A DNA stretch of 64,000 bases, taken from the NCBI GenBank assembly GCA_031261985.1, contig JAISIR010000020.1:62001-126000 (forward strand), read 5' to 3'. This DNA is from Clostridiales bacterium. Lineage in GTDB: Bacteria; Bacillota; Clostridia; Monoglobales; WRBX01. Position 1 is the stretch's first letter; the number at the start of each line of letters is the position of its first letter. The notes under the pieces were generated by a model. The model saw nothing but the letters and a program-made list of their open reading frames with translations, was not told the DNA's origin and did no database searches. Shown here piece by piece: positions 34,927-44,138 of this stretch. The position numbers and the translations under genes are program-made.

Positions 34927-34977
34927 GTACAACATCTTGTATGTTGATATTATACCAAGGTACATGATATTGTACAA
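34927..34977 (-). promoter_or_regulatory. nrdD promoter with two NrdR-like boxes
   Basis: On the minus strand TTGTAC (34977-34972), 17 bases and TATAAT (34954-34949). Palindromic boxes GTACAACATCTTGTAT (34927-34942) and GTACATGATATTGTAC (34960-34975) are 33 bases apart, about three helical turns. One covers the -35 box and one lies just after the -10 box, as in NrdR-regulated promoters. Confidence 0.8.
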
Positions 34978-35053
34978 ATTCGGAAAATACGCAAAAAAAT
35001 CCAAAAACGAGAAATAATGGGTTATATCGTTTTAAAATGCGTTAAAGCTTTGG

Positions 35054-35059
35054 TATAAT
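35054..35059 (+). promoter_or_regulatory. Probable extended -10 promoter for the S8 peptidase
   Basis: TTGGTATAATGG contains a TG-extended -10 (TATAAT 35054-35059). The matching -35 (TTTAAA) is weak. The leader is about 145 bases long. Confidence 0.45.
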
Positions 35060-35101
35060 GGTTAAATTAAATTTGCCAAGCAAAATGCAGGAAAATTTGA
35101 A

Positions 35102-35144
35102 AATATTACATTTTTGTTACAATCTGCAATGAAAATGTAATATT
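35102..35144 (+). promoter_or_regulatory. 13-base perfect inverted repeat in the S8 peptidase leader
   Basis: AATATTACATTTT (35102-35114) and its exact complement (35132-35144) are separated by 17 bases. No T run follows. It may be an operator or an RNA stem. Confidence 0.55.
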
Positions 35145-35209
35145 ACAAATCGTTGTGTTCTCTTGCATTTTGTTGAAATATGTGATATTATATATATGGT
35201 GGTTAAATT

Positions 35210-38200
35210 ATGAAAAAAATAGTATCCATATTTGTAGTTTTTTCGATGTTTATGTCTATTCTACCATTAAATTTTCAACTTGTCAATGCTGAAGATGTAT
35301 ATGATTCTGAACTTGTTTTAATGCTGCAACAAAACCCTATCGAAGCGCCGCAAACTCCTAGAATGCGGGCGGGTATAGATGGTGGCGCTGGGGCAGTTTC
35401 TACTATTGAATACCCTGAATTTGCGGCAAAACGGTTATTAATTAAACTTAAAAATGGAGCATCGTTGCCAGAGATTGATAATGTAAAACAGATTGTTTCT
35501 GGATATAACAATTTTGCGGTTGTTCAGTTTTATTCAATTGAAGAAACAGCAAAAGCTTACTTTGCATTGGGTGACGACCCTGCAATTGAGTATGTAGAAG
35601 AGGATGCTATAGTTACAGCGGCGGATTATGTCGGAGATCAGCAAACGCCTGCGAATGTAGAGGGCGTTAGTGCGGGAAATAATAATGGAGCTGGGCATCA
35701 AGCCGCGGCTGTTAGTTATAAATCGTGGGGAGTTACCGATATGGGCATGGATGTGTTTTCTAATGCACTTGTAGCGGCAAATAAAACCTCTGAGATATTA
35801 ACAGTAGCGGTTTTAGATACCGGTGTGGATATTACTCATCCATTTTTAAAAAATAGGGTTGTACCTGGTATAAGCACAGTTGATGATGAGCCTTATGTAG
35901 ATAAATATAATCATGGAACGCATGTGGCTGGCATAATAGCTGATGCGACACAAAATTTAACTAATGTAAAGATTATGCCTATAAAAGTATTGGATAATAA
36001 GGGTTCGGGGACAATTTCGCAAATATCGGCTGGTGTAAAGCATGCAGCGGTGAACGGGGCAGATATTGCTAATTTGAGCTTAAGTGGAATCAACGAATCG
36101 AAGAGCTTATATATGAACGAGTATTTAGAATTTGCAAAAGAATACGAGATGGCAGCAGTTGTATCGGCGGGTAATAGTTCGGCTGACACTAATAATTTCG
36201 CACCATCAGGGTACGATTACTCTATAACTGTAAGTGCTTTGCATAATATTACTAGAGTAGAAGAAGACCCGTTTGCGTATTCGTACTCTAACTTTGGTAA
36301 TGCTGTAGATTTTTGTGCGCCGGGGTCTTATGTAAATAGTTCTGTTCCTGGCGGTGAATATGCTCATAAAGACGGAACTTCTATGGCTGCGCCTCATATT
36401 TCGGCTGCTTTAGCATTAGTAGAATTATGGACGCCTGGAGATACTAATGCTTATGAATTGCAAGCGGTGCTAAGCAAGTATTGCAAAGGGTTTATCCCTA
36501 CTGATGAGCTAGATGCAAGCAAAGAATGGAATGCGTATTATGGTTTTGGCGAGCCAAAACTGGATGAAGCGTTAACTAATGGGAGTTTAGTCGAATGCAA
36601 TGTTCCTTTAAGTCCGCAAGTGGTGGCTATTCAAGCGGGATATGAAAATAAAACATTAAAATATAGTGCAAAGGCTATAATAGAAAACTATAACTCGGCT
36701 AATGAGTATTGTTACAACACATTGCCTACTACAAGCGGTGCCACCCCAATAAACGGTGATACAATAAACGATTTAAGTGTTGATACAACTTATTTTATCT
36801 TTTGCCGAAAATCGAGCGAGAGTGAATGGGGTACGCCGATTAAGTTTATTACAGGAAAGGCTATACAAGTGGCGACGCCTAAGGTTGATATTAGCATTCC
36901 TTCCCCTGGTAGTGCGGGCGGAAGTGTGATAGTAAGTGCGACAGATAATATGCAATATTATAATTTCTCTACAGGCTTGTGGGTAAATATCCCCAAAAAC
37001 GGGACGGGCTTTACCGGTTATAACTCATATGGCGTTTTTTATGTTAGGTATAAAGAAACATCATTGATAGAGGCGAGCATGTACTCGCAGGTTTATTTTG
37101 GTGTAACACCTGTAACGCAAGCGCAGACTATTCTAGCGGATACATCTACAATTGACATACTTACTACTCCGTTGCAAGTGTTAGGTGCTGGCGCGGGTTC
37201 GGAGGATACAATAATATCTGCCGCTATAACTGATAATGATAGCGAATGGAAAATTGGTTATGGGTTAAAAGGTGATGATGGACCTATTTCTGCCACGCCT
37301 TTTATTTCAGAAGCCGATAGTGGGACGGTATATATATATATATTACCTAAAGACGATATATCGGTGGGTACGCATGAGTTTAATATACAAATGTCCACGT
37401 TAACTAAAGATAGTGTAACGAAATCGTTTGATTATGGAAGTACAATTACTAATACCTACTCGTTTAAGATAGATGTTTTCCAGTCTATGGCTAGCGTTGT
37501 GGCAAAAAGTGTTAATTATGTTCAAGGTGCAGATTTGCCTACCTTTGATTATACTACAATGCCAAATGTAAGCGTGGCTGATTTAATCTACACAGTTGAA
37601 GATGCAAACAAAAACGTGGTTGTGCCTAGCAAAACAATGCCTGTTGGTACTTATTATATTTACACAAGCGGTGGTAGTGCGCGAGGATATAGTTTATATC
37701 ACGAAAGCAACAAAACTAAAGTGGGGAAGTTAAACGTTTCTGCGCCGATAATTGTTTCTAGTCCGTCACCATCACCGTCGCCGTCACCATCGATTTTGCC
37801 TTCGCCATCGGCAATGCCTTCACCTGTTCCATCGGCAGTTCCTTCAGTAGCACCGTCGGCAGCTCCTTCAGTGGCACCTAGCGCGCAGCCATCTGCATCG
37901 CCTAAACCAACAACTGGAAGTGGCAGCGGCGGCGGTGGTGGTGGAGGCGGCGGAACAAAAGCTTCACCTAAACCGTCTAATTCACCATCAGCTTCTCCTT
38001 TACCTTCACCTGGAGCAAGCCCTATCACACCTAGCCCAGAGCCAGGGGCGGATGTTGACCCTTCTGCTTATGTTGACATAAATAGTCATTGGGCGAAAGG
38101 GTATATAGATGAAATGATAACCTTAGGCGTGATAAATGGGTATGATATAGGTAATGAGCAGCGCGAGTTTTTGCCCGAAAACCCTACTAAACGTAGCGAG

Positions 38201-38635
38201 TTTGTCAAAATGTTGGCTATGTTAAGTGGTGATGAGCTGACTTATGGCGCGGGTGCGCGGTTTAGCGATGTGCGGAGTGACCAATGGTACGCGATGTATA
38301 TCGATTGGGCGAGTGCGCGTGGGATTACAGGCGGATATGAAGATGGCGAGTTTAGACCTAACAACCTTATAACACGTCAAGAAATGGCGATTATGCTGGT
38401 TAGGTTTATGGAGTATAAAGGTATTAAGTTAAACGGTGTCAGCCTTGATGTCAGCATGGATTTTGGAGATATTGACGATATTGCATCGTGGGCGAAAGGG
38501 GCGATGCAGAGTATGGTTAGTGTGGGGATTATAAACGGTGACGATTTAGGCAATTGTAACCCTTTGCGCAATGGTAAGCGGTGTGAGACTGCCGCGATGT
38601 TGAGCAGGATAAGAAAGATAATTGAGAATGAATAA
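35210..38635 (+). CDS. Secreted subtilisin-like (S8) peptidase with SLH domains
   Basis: 1141 aa. A signal peptide covers residues 1-27. A propeptide-like region follows at about 75-140 (KRLLIKLKNG to PAIEYVEEDAI). The S8 domain has the full triad: Asp203 (AVLDTGVDITHP), His235 (YNHGTHVAGI) and Ser391 (GTSMAAPHIS). Beta-rich, Ig/Fn3-like modules span about 460-840. A Pro/Ser repeat stretch and a Gly run at about 845-945 come next. Three C-terminal SLH domains (INSHWAKGYIDEMITLGVI, VRSDQWYAMYIDWASARGI, ASWAKGAMQSMVSVGII) bind pyruvylated wall polymer. It implies a cell with an S-layer or SLH-displayed proteins. Confidence 0.95.
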   Translation: MKKIVSIFVVFSMFMSILPLNFQLVNAEDVYDSELVLMLQQNPIEAPQTPRMRAGIDGGAGAVSTIEYPEFAAKRLLIKLKNGASLPEIDNVKQIVSGYNNFAVVQFYSIEETAKAYFALGDDPAIEYVEEDAIVTAADYVGDQQTPANVEGVSAGNNNGAGHQAAAVSYKSWGVTDMGMDVFSNALVAANKTSEILTVAVLDTGVDITHPFLKNRVVPGISTVDDEPYVDKYNHGTHVAGIIADATQNLTNVKIMPIKVLDNKGSGTISQISAGVKHAAVNGADIANLSLSGINESKSLYMNEYLEFAKEYEMAAVVSAGNSSADTNNFAPSGYDYSITVSALHNITRVEEDPFAYSYSNFGNAVDFCAPGSYVNSSVPGGEYAHKDGTSMAAPHISAALALVELWTPGDTNAYELQAVLSKYCKGFIPTDELDASKEWNAYYGFGEPKLDEALTNGSLVECNVPLSPQVVAIQAGYENKTLKYSAKAIIENYNSANEYCYNTLPTTSGATPINGDTINDLSVDTTYFIFCRKSSESEWGTPIKFITGKAIQVATPKVDISIPSPGSAGGSVIVSATDNMQYYNFSTGLWVNIPKNGTGFTGYNSYGVFYVRYKETSLIEASMYSQVYFGVTPVTQAQTILADTSTIDILTTPLQVLGAGAGSEDTIISAAITDNDSEWKIGYGLKGDDGPISATPFISEADSGTVYIYILPKDDISVGTHEFNIQMSTLTKDSVTKSFDYGSTITNTYSFKIDVFQSMASVVAKSVNYVQGADLPTFDYTTMPNVSVADLIYTVEDANKNVVVPSKTMPVGTYYIYTSGGSARGYSLYHESNKTKVGKLNVSAPIIVSSPSPSPSPSPSILPSPSAMPSPVPSAVPSVAPSAAPSVAPSAQPSASPKPTTGSGSGGGGGGGGGTKASPKPSNSPSASPLPSPGASPITPSPEPGADVDPSAYVDINSHWAKGYIDEMITLGVINGYDIGNEQREFLPENPTKRSEFVKMLAMLSGDELTYGAGARFSDVRSDQWYAMYIDWASARGITGGYEDGEFRPNNLITRQEMAIMLVRFMEYKGIKLNGVSLDVSMDFGDIDDIASWAKGAMQSMVSVGIINGDDLGNCNPLRNGKRCETAAMLSRIRKIIENE

Positions 38636-38649
38636 AGGCAAATAATAAG

Positions 38650-38670
38650 CCGGAAGCCAGAAGCCAGAAA
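38650..38670. repeat. Heptanucleotide repeat, second site
   Basis: Three copies of the 7-mer GCCAGAA, the first with one change, after the S8 gene. It is the same unit as at about 4100. Confidence 0.65.
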
Positions 38671-38735
38671 TGAGAAAAATAAATTTTACTTTGTAAAATT
38701 TAACGATATGTTATTTATTACATTGCAAAAAAAAT

Positions 38736-38765
38736 AAGCCTTGGGAGGGTTGCTTCCCGAGGCTT
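38736..38765. terminator. Bidirectional terminator
   Basis: AAGCCTTGGGAG and CTTCCCGAGGCTT pair with a G/C-rich core. The minus-strand reading is followed by a run of eight T, so it mainly ends the accessory cluster 42197-38785. Confidence 0.88.
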
Positions 38766-38784
38766 TAATATAAGCTAATTACAT

Positions 38785-39675
38785 TTATGGTCGATAATTA
38801 GTGGGGATTATAACCTTTTTATCGGAGTTTTGAGCAGGGGTTTCTTGAGGTTTGTCGATATTTAAATTATTTATTATCTCGGCAATTTTACTTGGTTTAG
38901 ATGAATCAAGTGGCAAAAAATCAATATTAGATATCCATTTTAAATTGACTAAAGTATTATCAGGGATATCGAACCCATCGGGGATATTCTCGGCAATTGC
39001 GCAATTTTTACCTACTTTAACGTCTTTTCCGATGAAGATATAGTTCTCTATAGCTGTGTCTTCACCTATTTGTGTGCCCTTACCAATGGTTACTTTATTG
39101 CCTATAGTTGTGTTTTCACCAATTTTTACAGATTCTTCGATAACGCATTTTGTACTTAATTTTGTGTTAGGGTAAAGGTGCGCGTTATTTTCTAAAACCG
39201 AGGAACCGCCAATTGTAGCGCCGCCGCCAATAGTCACATCATTACCTATTTGCACATCGTCGCCAATGGTTACGTTATCTTGCAAAACGCTTTTATTGCC
39301 TATTGTAGTGTGGGCTCCAATTTTAGTATTTTCTTCAATAGAAACATCGTCGCCTATTTTACAGCCGCTGCCTATTTTTGCACCACGCTGGATATTAACG
39401 TTAACACCTATGTTGCAATTCTCTTCTACGCGAACATAATCGTGCAGTTGAGTTGCATTACCAAAAGAATTGTTTTCGCCAGAGTAAACGTTATTGCCTA
39501 GGTAACAATCGCCAAACTTGTTGTTAGATTTTATTGTAACTCTATTGCTAAAATTAAAATTAGATGTGCAAGATAAAGTATCTAAATCAATATCGCAATT
39601 TTGTCTTTTCATTTGATTTTTAATGGATGAATGCAAAAGACTTTTTTTAAATTTTGTTGTAAGGCCAAATGGCAT
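38785..39675 (-). CDS. Left-handed beta-helix (hexapeptide repeat) protein
   Basis: 296 aa. About 28 tandem hexapeptides fill residues 45-225 (patterns such as IGDDVSIEENTKIGAHTTIG and VTIGDDVQIGNDVTIG). This fold is typical of LpxA/gamma-carbonic anhydrase-type enzymes, but I see no acyl- or acetyltransferase catalytic motif or added domain. The flanks are a basic N-terminus and a Pro/Asn-rich tail ending IIPTNYRP. There is no signal peptide. AGGGGAG precedes the ATG. It is the last gene of a three-gene cluster of unrelated folds. A scaffold role is as likely as catalysis. Confidence 0.8.
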   Translation of the reverse strand: MPFGLTTKFKKSLLHSSIKNQMKRQNCDIDLDTLSCTSNFNFSNRVTIKSNNKFGDCYLGNNVYSGENNSFGNATQLHDYVRVEENCNIGVNVNIQRGAKIGSGCKIGDDVSIEENTKIGAHTTIGNKSVLQDNVTIGDDVQIGNDVTIGGGATIGGSSVLENNAHLYPNTKLSTKCVIEESVKIGENTTIGNKVTIGKGTQIGEDTAIENYIFIGKDVKVGKNCAIAENIPDGFDIPDNTLVNLKWISNIDFLPLDSSKPSKIAEIINNLNIDKPQETPAQNSDKKVIIPTNYRP

Positions 39676-39741
39676 AAAAATGCTCCCCTTAATAATTTGT
39701 TTGGTTTTTTATGCCAAAACGTGTTGAAAGTTTGCTTATTT

Positions 39742-40374
39742 TTATAGCTTAATCCTATCGTTTTTAAACTTAGGTATTGCCTCGTCGCTTTTTAGTTTAG
39801 GCAACGGAGCATCAGTTTTGCGCTTAACCTTCATAATATTTTTGCAACGCTTTGGTAAGAAGTCTTTTACTCGTTTAATCTCGCGTGTTAACTGATTATG
39901 AATACCTTCAAAAATTTTCAGTTCTTTGTCAACCCCTGTTAAGGATTTATCTACTTTCCCGTCATAATTAAGCTGGTTATCGACGTTGAAATCGAACATA
40001 TTACCTGTTTCTTTACCATAAAAGTAGAAACCTAAATTTTGTTTTTCGATATTATAGTCATAGTGTAAGCTAACTTCTTTATCATCGTAGTTAATTTGAT
40101 AGGGGATAGCTTCTTCGCCACCTGTTTTAGTAGGGAAGCGTTGGAAGAGTATGGTTAGATTAAACTCGTTATTACCGTTTAAGTTGAACCTATCTTCCGA
40201 AGTTTCAGAGCGGAAGTCTAATGAATTCTCTGCCTCGTTTTGGTCGATTTTATTTGCGAACTCGGTAATAAACTTCTCGAACCCTTGGGCTTCGCTAAGA
40301 ATGCCAACAACATGGTTATCTATTTTTTTAGTTTTAGTTTGCGCATCGTCTGCTTTTTTGGAAAATAAACCCAT
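39742..40374 (-). CDS. Unrecognised accessory protein
   Basis: 210 aa with no known family. The N-terminus MGLFSKK is basic. Residues 60-130 look beta-rich (NEFNLTILFQRFP, KEVSLHYDYNI, LGFYFYGKE). The C-terminus is Lys/Pro-rich, ending FKNDRIKL. There is no signal peptide or membrane segment. AAAGGAGG gives a strong RBS. It is 35 bases after the 595-aa gene and is presumably co-transcribed. Confidence 0.6.
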   Translation of the reverse strand: MGLFSKKADDAQTKTKKIDNHVVGILSEAQGFEKFITEFANKIDQNEAENSLDFRSETSEDRFNLNGNNEFNLTILFQRFPTKTGGEEAIPYQINYDDKEVSLHYDYNIEKQNLGFYFYGKETGNMFDFNVDNQLNYDGKVDKSLTGVDKELKIFEGIHNQLTREIKRVKDFLPKRCKNIMKVKRKTDAPLPKLKSDEAIPKFKNDRIKL

Positions 40375-40409
40375 GATGAGATTCCTCCTTTGTTAAAATC
40401 TGTGTTTAA

Positions 40410-42197
40410 TTAGAATCTTTGTTTAATTGGAAGATTAGGTAATCTAGATATAGCTGCTCTTTCTATCTTGGCATCGGCTTTCTCGGACGCTATTATAGAC
40501 GATGCTAACTCCTTGCGACTAATGCCACTATTTGCGATTACATCGTAGAAATAGTTCCTAATTTCACGGCGCGAAGTGTCTTTTGTTATATCACCAGCAG
40601 CTATTTTTTCGTCTATAAATTGACCATAAGTAATAGTATCTTGCCCGCCAAATTTTGCTATTATTTTAGGGTCTTTAAGCTTAAATGCGCGATTTTCTCT
40701 ATCGTATTCTGCGGTGCCAAGACCAAAATAACCAAAAAGTTCGGGAACAGCGTCGTCGACAGATTTTGCAACGGCTTGTTGCTCTGTCATATCGACGAAT
40801 GAAAGTGTAACTTTTGTCTTTATGGTATCTTGTCCTCTAAAACCAGAAGTTTCTGTTTTAACGCCTAAATCTTTTGCGGCTTTATCGCTAATTTGATTAA
40901 CAGGTGTTTCTTTATCGTGCGGAGATGTGGTGAAGTTGACGCTAATCTCGTTGTATCCATGATTTTGCTGGAAGTAACTAAATGTGTGTTGAACAGTAGG
41001 AATTTCAAAAGTGCGACCGCGAGCTGTTTCGGTATCGCCATGGAATTTAGCGTACGCTTGCATAACTTCGGTAAAGTGGGTATCGTGACCGAAACGTTTA
41101 TCAGTTTTTTGGTCGAAGTTCCAAATATAAGCAAATACATCTTGACTTTTTTTAGATAATGTAACGGTTGCTTTATCGTAAGCTTTAGAATCGGATGTTG
41201 TATTCATAATGTTCATGTTTTTAACAAGTTCGTTATGCCACTCTAAACCACCATATCGAGTGTGAGAAGAAGACATTCTGCAACCAGCTATCATACTCTC
41301 TTTTTGCGCAGTTGATAAAGAATCGTCGAACAATACTTTATGTGCAACATCGGCATCGGTTACACCAACTGTTAAACACTCGAACATTTGGTCTATAGAT
41401 AAATCTTTTTTACCATTGGCAACATAATCGGCATAGCTAAAGTGAGTGAAATAGTTCTTCTCTGGGTCTGCAGCGCCTAGTGGGTTATTATTAGCAAGGA
41501 AGTGAGGGTTAAACTCTAAGAATTGATTCCTTAGGACTTTTACACAGTCGGCTTCTGAACCCAATGATAAATCTTTATATGAAGATATCATTGAATGAGC
41601 CCAAACACCACCAGCAACATTTTTGTCTTCATCGATGCCATAATCTTTACCGCCCAAATTAAGGAAGTATTCTTTTAATTCGCCGTCGTCTTTATTAAGC
41701 CTTTGAGCAAGAATGTTTGAAGAAAGTCTTTTCCATTCATCGCGTTTAAGTTGAGCCGCTTCTGCAACGCTTAAGTCTTTATCGGGGTGGATTCTAAGGA
41801 TATCTGGCAATATGAATTTACTTTTAATAGTGCTTTCGATTCCTGTTTTAAACTCGCTTCGCATACGGTCGGCAAGTTCGACATTTTCGCCCATGCCATG
41901 AGTTAATTGGCGTTCTTCTTCACGAAAATATTGTTGGAAAATTTTATCGAACTTCTCGGGGTCGACAGCGCATTGTTGATACAAGGATACCATCATTTTG
42001 CGCATGTTCTGCATTTGCAAATCGGGGTTCTCTAATTGCGCCTTGGTTATTTTACCAACAAGGTAGCGGGCTTTGGCTTTATCCCACAATTGGAAATCGA
42101 CATATCTATGTAACCAGTGTCCTGGGCTTAAAAGTACAGGAAGTTTTGGTTTAGCTTTTTTAATATCGCCATAGGTCATTTCGGTTTTATCGCCCAT
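40410..42197 (-). CDS. Unrecognised large accessory protein
   Basis: 595 aa with no family I recognise. It is soluble in character with no signal peptide. The first 170 residues are helical and charged (WDKAKARYLVGKITKAQLE). The middle has Tyr/Asn/His-rich segments such as NYFTHFSYADYVANGKKDL and SSSHTRYGGLEWHNELVKN. The C-terminal 130 residues are mixed, ending LPNLPIKQRF. The RBS region is AGGTAGGTGGA. It leads the cluster and has a near-consensus promoter with the conserved upstream element. Confidence 0.6.
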   Translation of the reverse strand: MGDKTEMTYGDIKKAKPKLPVLLSPGHWLHRYVDFQLWDKAKARYLVGKITKAQLENPDLQMQNMRKMMVSLYQQCAVDPEKFDKIFQQYFREEERQLTHGMGENVELADRMRSEFKTGIESTIKSKFILPDILRIHPDKDLSVAEAAQLKRDEWKRLSSNILAQRLNKDDGELKEYFLNLGGKDYGIDEDKNVAGGVWAHSMISSYKDLSLGSEADCVKVLRNQFLEFNPHFLANNNPLGAADPEKNYFTHFSYADYVANGKKDLSIDQMFECLTVGVTDADVAHKVLFDDSLSTAQKESMIAGCRMSSSHTRYGGLEWHNELVKNMNIMNTTSDSKAYDKATVTLSKKSQDVFAYIWNFDQKTDKRFGHDTHFTEVMQAYAKFHGDTETARGRTFEIPTVQHTFSYFQQNHGYNEISVNFTTSPHDKETPVNQISDKAAKDLGVKTETSGFRGQDTIKTKVTLSFVDMTEQQAVAKSVDDAVPELFGYFGLGTAEYDRENRAFKLKDPKIIAKFGGQDTITYGQFIDEKIAAGDITKDTSRREIRNYFYDVIANSGISRKELASSIIASEKADAKIERAAISRLPNLPIKQRF

Positions 42198-42234
42198 AAT
42201 TATCCACCTACCTAAAATTTACTTATACACTTAT

Positions 42235-42263
42235 ATTATACATCAAACTAAATAAATAGTCAA
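42235..42263 (-). promoter_or_regulatory. Promoter of the 595-aa accessory gene
   Basis: On the minus strand TTGACT (42263-42258), 17 bases and TATAAT (42240-42235). Confidence 0.85.
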
Positions 42264-42266
42264 GGG

Positions 42267-42296
42267 GTAAAAGCGCGATTTTTGTAAAATTTGTGT
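42267..42296 (-). promoter_or_regulatory. Conserved element upstream of the -35 box, copy 2
   Basis: 30 bases, ending 3 bases before the -35 box, starting ACACAAATTTTACA with a CGCGCTTTT block. It is identical at 23 of 30 ungapped positions to 5813-5842. Confidence 0.5.
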
Positions 42297-42309
42297 GAAT
42301 TTTAGCGAA

Positions 42310-43581
42310 TTATCTTGCTTTTACAATTAAAGTAAGTTTTTTGTATATCCAATATAGTAGGTAGGCGGCGAACATAATACATAGCGACATAACGGGGTAG
42401 ATGTATCGTGAGAAGGCGTAGAAAGGCAGGTGGATGCAATTGAAATACAGGATAGTGATGAATAAATACCATTTTTGCCATTTAGACTTATCGCGCGTGC
42501 AAAGGCATAAAGCCAAGCCGAGCAAGAAGGCGATGACGATTATGATATGTTCGATAGCAATTTGCCTAATGGTAAGCCCGAGGGTAGGCGTCCAAACAAA
42601 GGGGAGCACCCACTGATACACGGTTTTGCCGATAGTGTACCAATTGATATAGCCAAGCGGGTTGGCAGGGAAGAGGTTTTTTAAGCGGAACTTGGCGATG
42701 GCAGATTCTAGTCTATCGTCGACTAGTTCGTTTTGAGTGTATTCAAACTGAGAGTAATCTAGACCGTCGTCGGTTGATTGGTCATACATAATATATGTGC
42801 CTTGCAACATGGGGTTTCCGCTAGCGACGGTTAGTGGGATAAACTCGTGGAAAACGATGGCGTTGCGCACCCACCAAGGCGTTAAAAAGACGAGCATAAT
42901 GCCTAAAACTATTGCGCCATTTTTGAGCATGGTTGTAAAGGGGACTTTGCGAATGAGCCACATAATAAAGATGACAGCGGGAAAGGCGGCGATGGTAGGG
43001 CGGAAGAGGATTGCGATGCTCCAGATGATGCCGCTAATTATGTACATTTTAGCTGTGCCACGCTCTAGTGCGAGGGTAGAGAAATACATTAGCAATAAAA
43101 ATAGTGTGCGGAAGATGACCTCGGTTAGGATTAAGGTAGAGGCGTAATAATCGGCTACATACACAAGCGAGATTAGCATCGAGATGATTGCGATTTTTTT
43201 ATTGAAAATGTGTTTGGCAATTTTATAGATTAAAAATAAGTTAAGAGTTTGCAGGATAATTTGGAATATCTTAAACGGTAAAACCGCGCCTTGCTGACCA
43301 AAAGTGGCGACGAAGGGGAGCAGGGCAAAGATTATCCCTGGCATGATAAAAACGGTGGGGGTAAGCGGGTAGCGATACGAAAGAATACCTGATTTAAGCA
43401 AGGTTTCGGCAGAACGCAGATATTTTACGTCGTCGTTGTTATAGGTAGAAAAATCGCCCAAGGTATAGTGCCAGCCGCCTTGCCAAATGTTGTAGATAGA
43501 TATCGCGGCAAAAAGGGCGAGGATAGTTATGATTATTGCGTTTGTATAGTTAAATTTGTGCGCTTTAGTGGGGTTTGGCAA
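42310..43581 (-). CDS. GT39-like membrane glycosyltransferase
   Basis: 423 aa with about ten hydrophobic segments. An extracytoplasmic loop after the first one carries an acidic pair (STYNNDDVKYLRSAETLL). This is the layout of the PMT/ArnT (GT39) family, which uses polyprenyl-phosphate sugars. FRPTIAAFPAVIF and LTPWWVRNAIVFHEFIPLTVASGNP are typical. I prefer TTG 43581, 9 bases after GGAG; the TTG at 43590 directly abuts the SD. The acceptor is unknown. It is the last gene of the run from hflX. Confidence 0.8.
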   Translation of the reverse strand: MPNPTKAHKFNYTNAIIITILALFAAISIYNIWQGGWHYTLGDFSTYNNDDVKYLRSAETLLKSGILSYRYPLTPTVFIMPGIIFALLPFVATFGQQGAVLPFKIFQIILQTLNLFLIYKIAKHIFNKKIAIISMLISLVYVADYYASTLILTEVIFRTLFLLLMYFSTLALERGTAKMYIISGIIWSIAILFRPTIAAFPAVIFIMWLIRKVPFTTMLKNGAIVLGIMLVFLTPWWVRNAIVFHEFIPLTVASGNPMLQGTYIMYDQSTDDGLDYSQFEYTQNELVDDRLESAIAKFRLKNLFPANPLGYINWYTIGKTVYQWVLPFVWTPTLGLTIRQIAIEHIIIVIAFLLGLALCLCTRDKSKWQKWYLFITILYFNCIHLPFYAFSRYIYPVMSLCIMFAAYLLYWIYKKLTLIVKAR

Positions 43582-43599
43582 GGGAATCAACTCCGATGA

Positions 43600-44136
43600 T
43601 TAATGTTTGAATTTAGCGAGTGAATTATCTATAAACTTTGCAAGTATCAAGGCTAAAGTAATGGCGACGATGCTTTCGATTAAATAGCTAACTAGCGAGA
43701 CACCTGCGCCGACGATAGAGCGAGTGATGAAGAGGATATCGTATATGGTGTAGCCGAGCATCATGGTAACCATGGCAAGCGAGTAGCCTGCGAACCTAGG
43801 GCGTACCTTATATGCGCAGAGTACCATAAGTGTTTTAATTATAATGGTTGCGCCTAGCCATTGTGCCGCGCCTAATGTGATATCTGCTAGCCCGCAACTA
43901 AGGGCGGCAACGATTATGGCGGAATGGAGCGGGAGGAAAAGGGGGAGGATAAGGATTACAACTTGACCCAAGTTAATGTTACCGCCAGATGCGAGCGGGA
44001 GCCGAATTTGCAGGTATGTAGTGGAGATGTAGCAAATGGCGAAGAGTAGCGCAGCGGTGGCGATTTGACGAGTTGTTGAGCGGGAGGGGGGTGTTGTGAT
44101 AGAATTATTGGGCGTTTTGGTTGATTTATTGTGCAT
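43600..44136 (-). CDS. ECF transporter S-component
   Basis: 178 aa. A polar N-terminus of 25 residues is followed by about five hydrophobic segments (IATAALLFAICYISTTYL, QVVILILPLFLPLHSAIIVAALSCGLADITLGAAQW). GGNINLGQVVILILPLFL is the S-component pattern. Such proteins bind a vitamin or other micronutrient and use the shared EcfAAT module. The substrate cannot be told from the sequence. The start codon lies 2 bases after the nadK stop. Confidence 0.8.
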   Translation of the reverse strand: MHNKSTKTPNNSITTPPSRSTTRQIATAALLFAICYISTTYLQIRLPLASGGNINLGQVVILILPLFLPLHSAIIVAALSCGLADITLGAAQWLGATIIIKTLMVLCAYKVRPRFAGYSLAMVTMMLGYTIYDILFITRSIVGAGVSLVSYLIESIVAITLALILAKFIDNSLAKFKH

Positions 44137-44138
44137 TA

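Noticed and set aside
37699-38028. Gly/Asp-rich frame antisense to the S8 peptidase
   Set aside because: It is the mirror image of the Pro/Ser repeat and Gly run of the real gene; its composition is an artefact.
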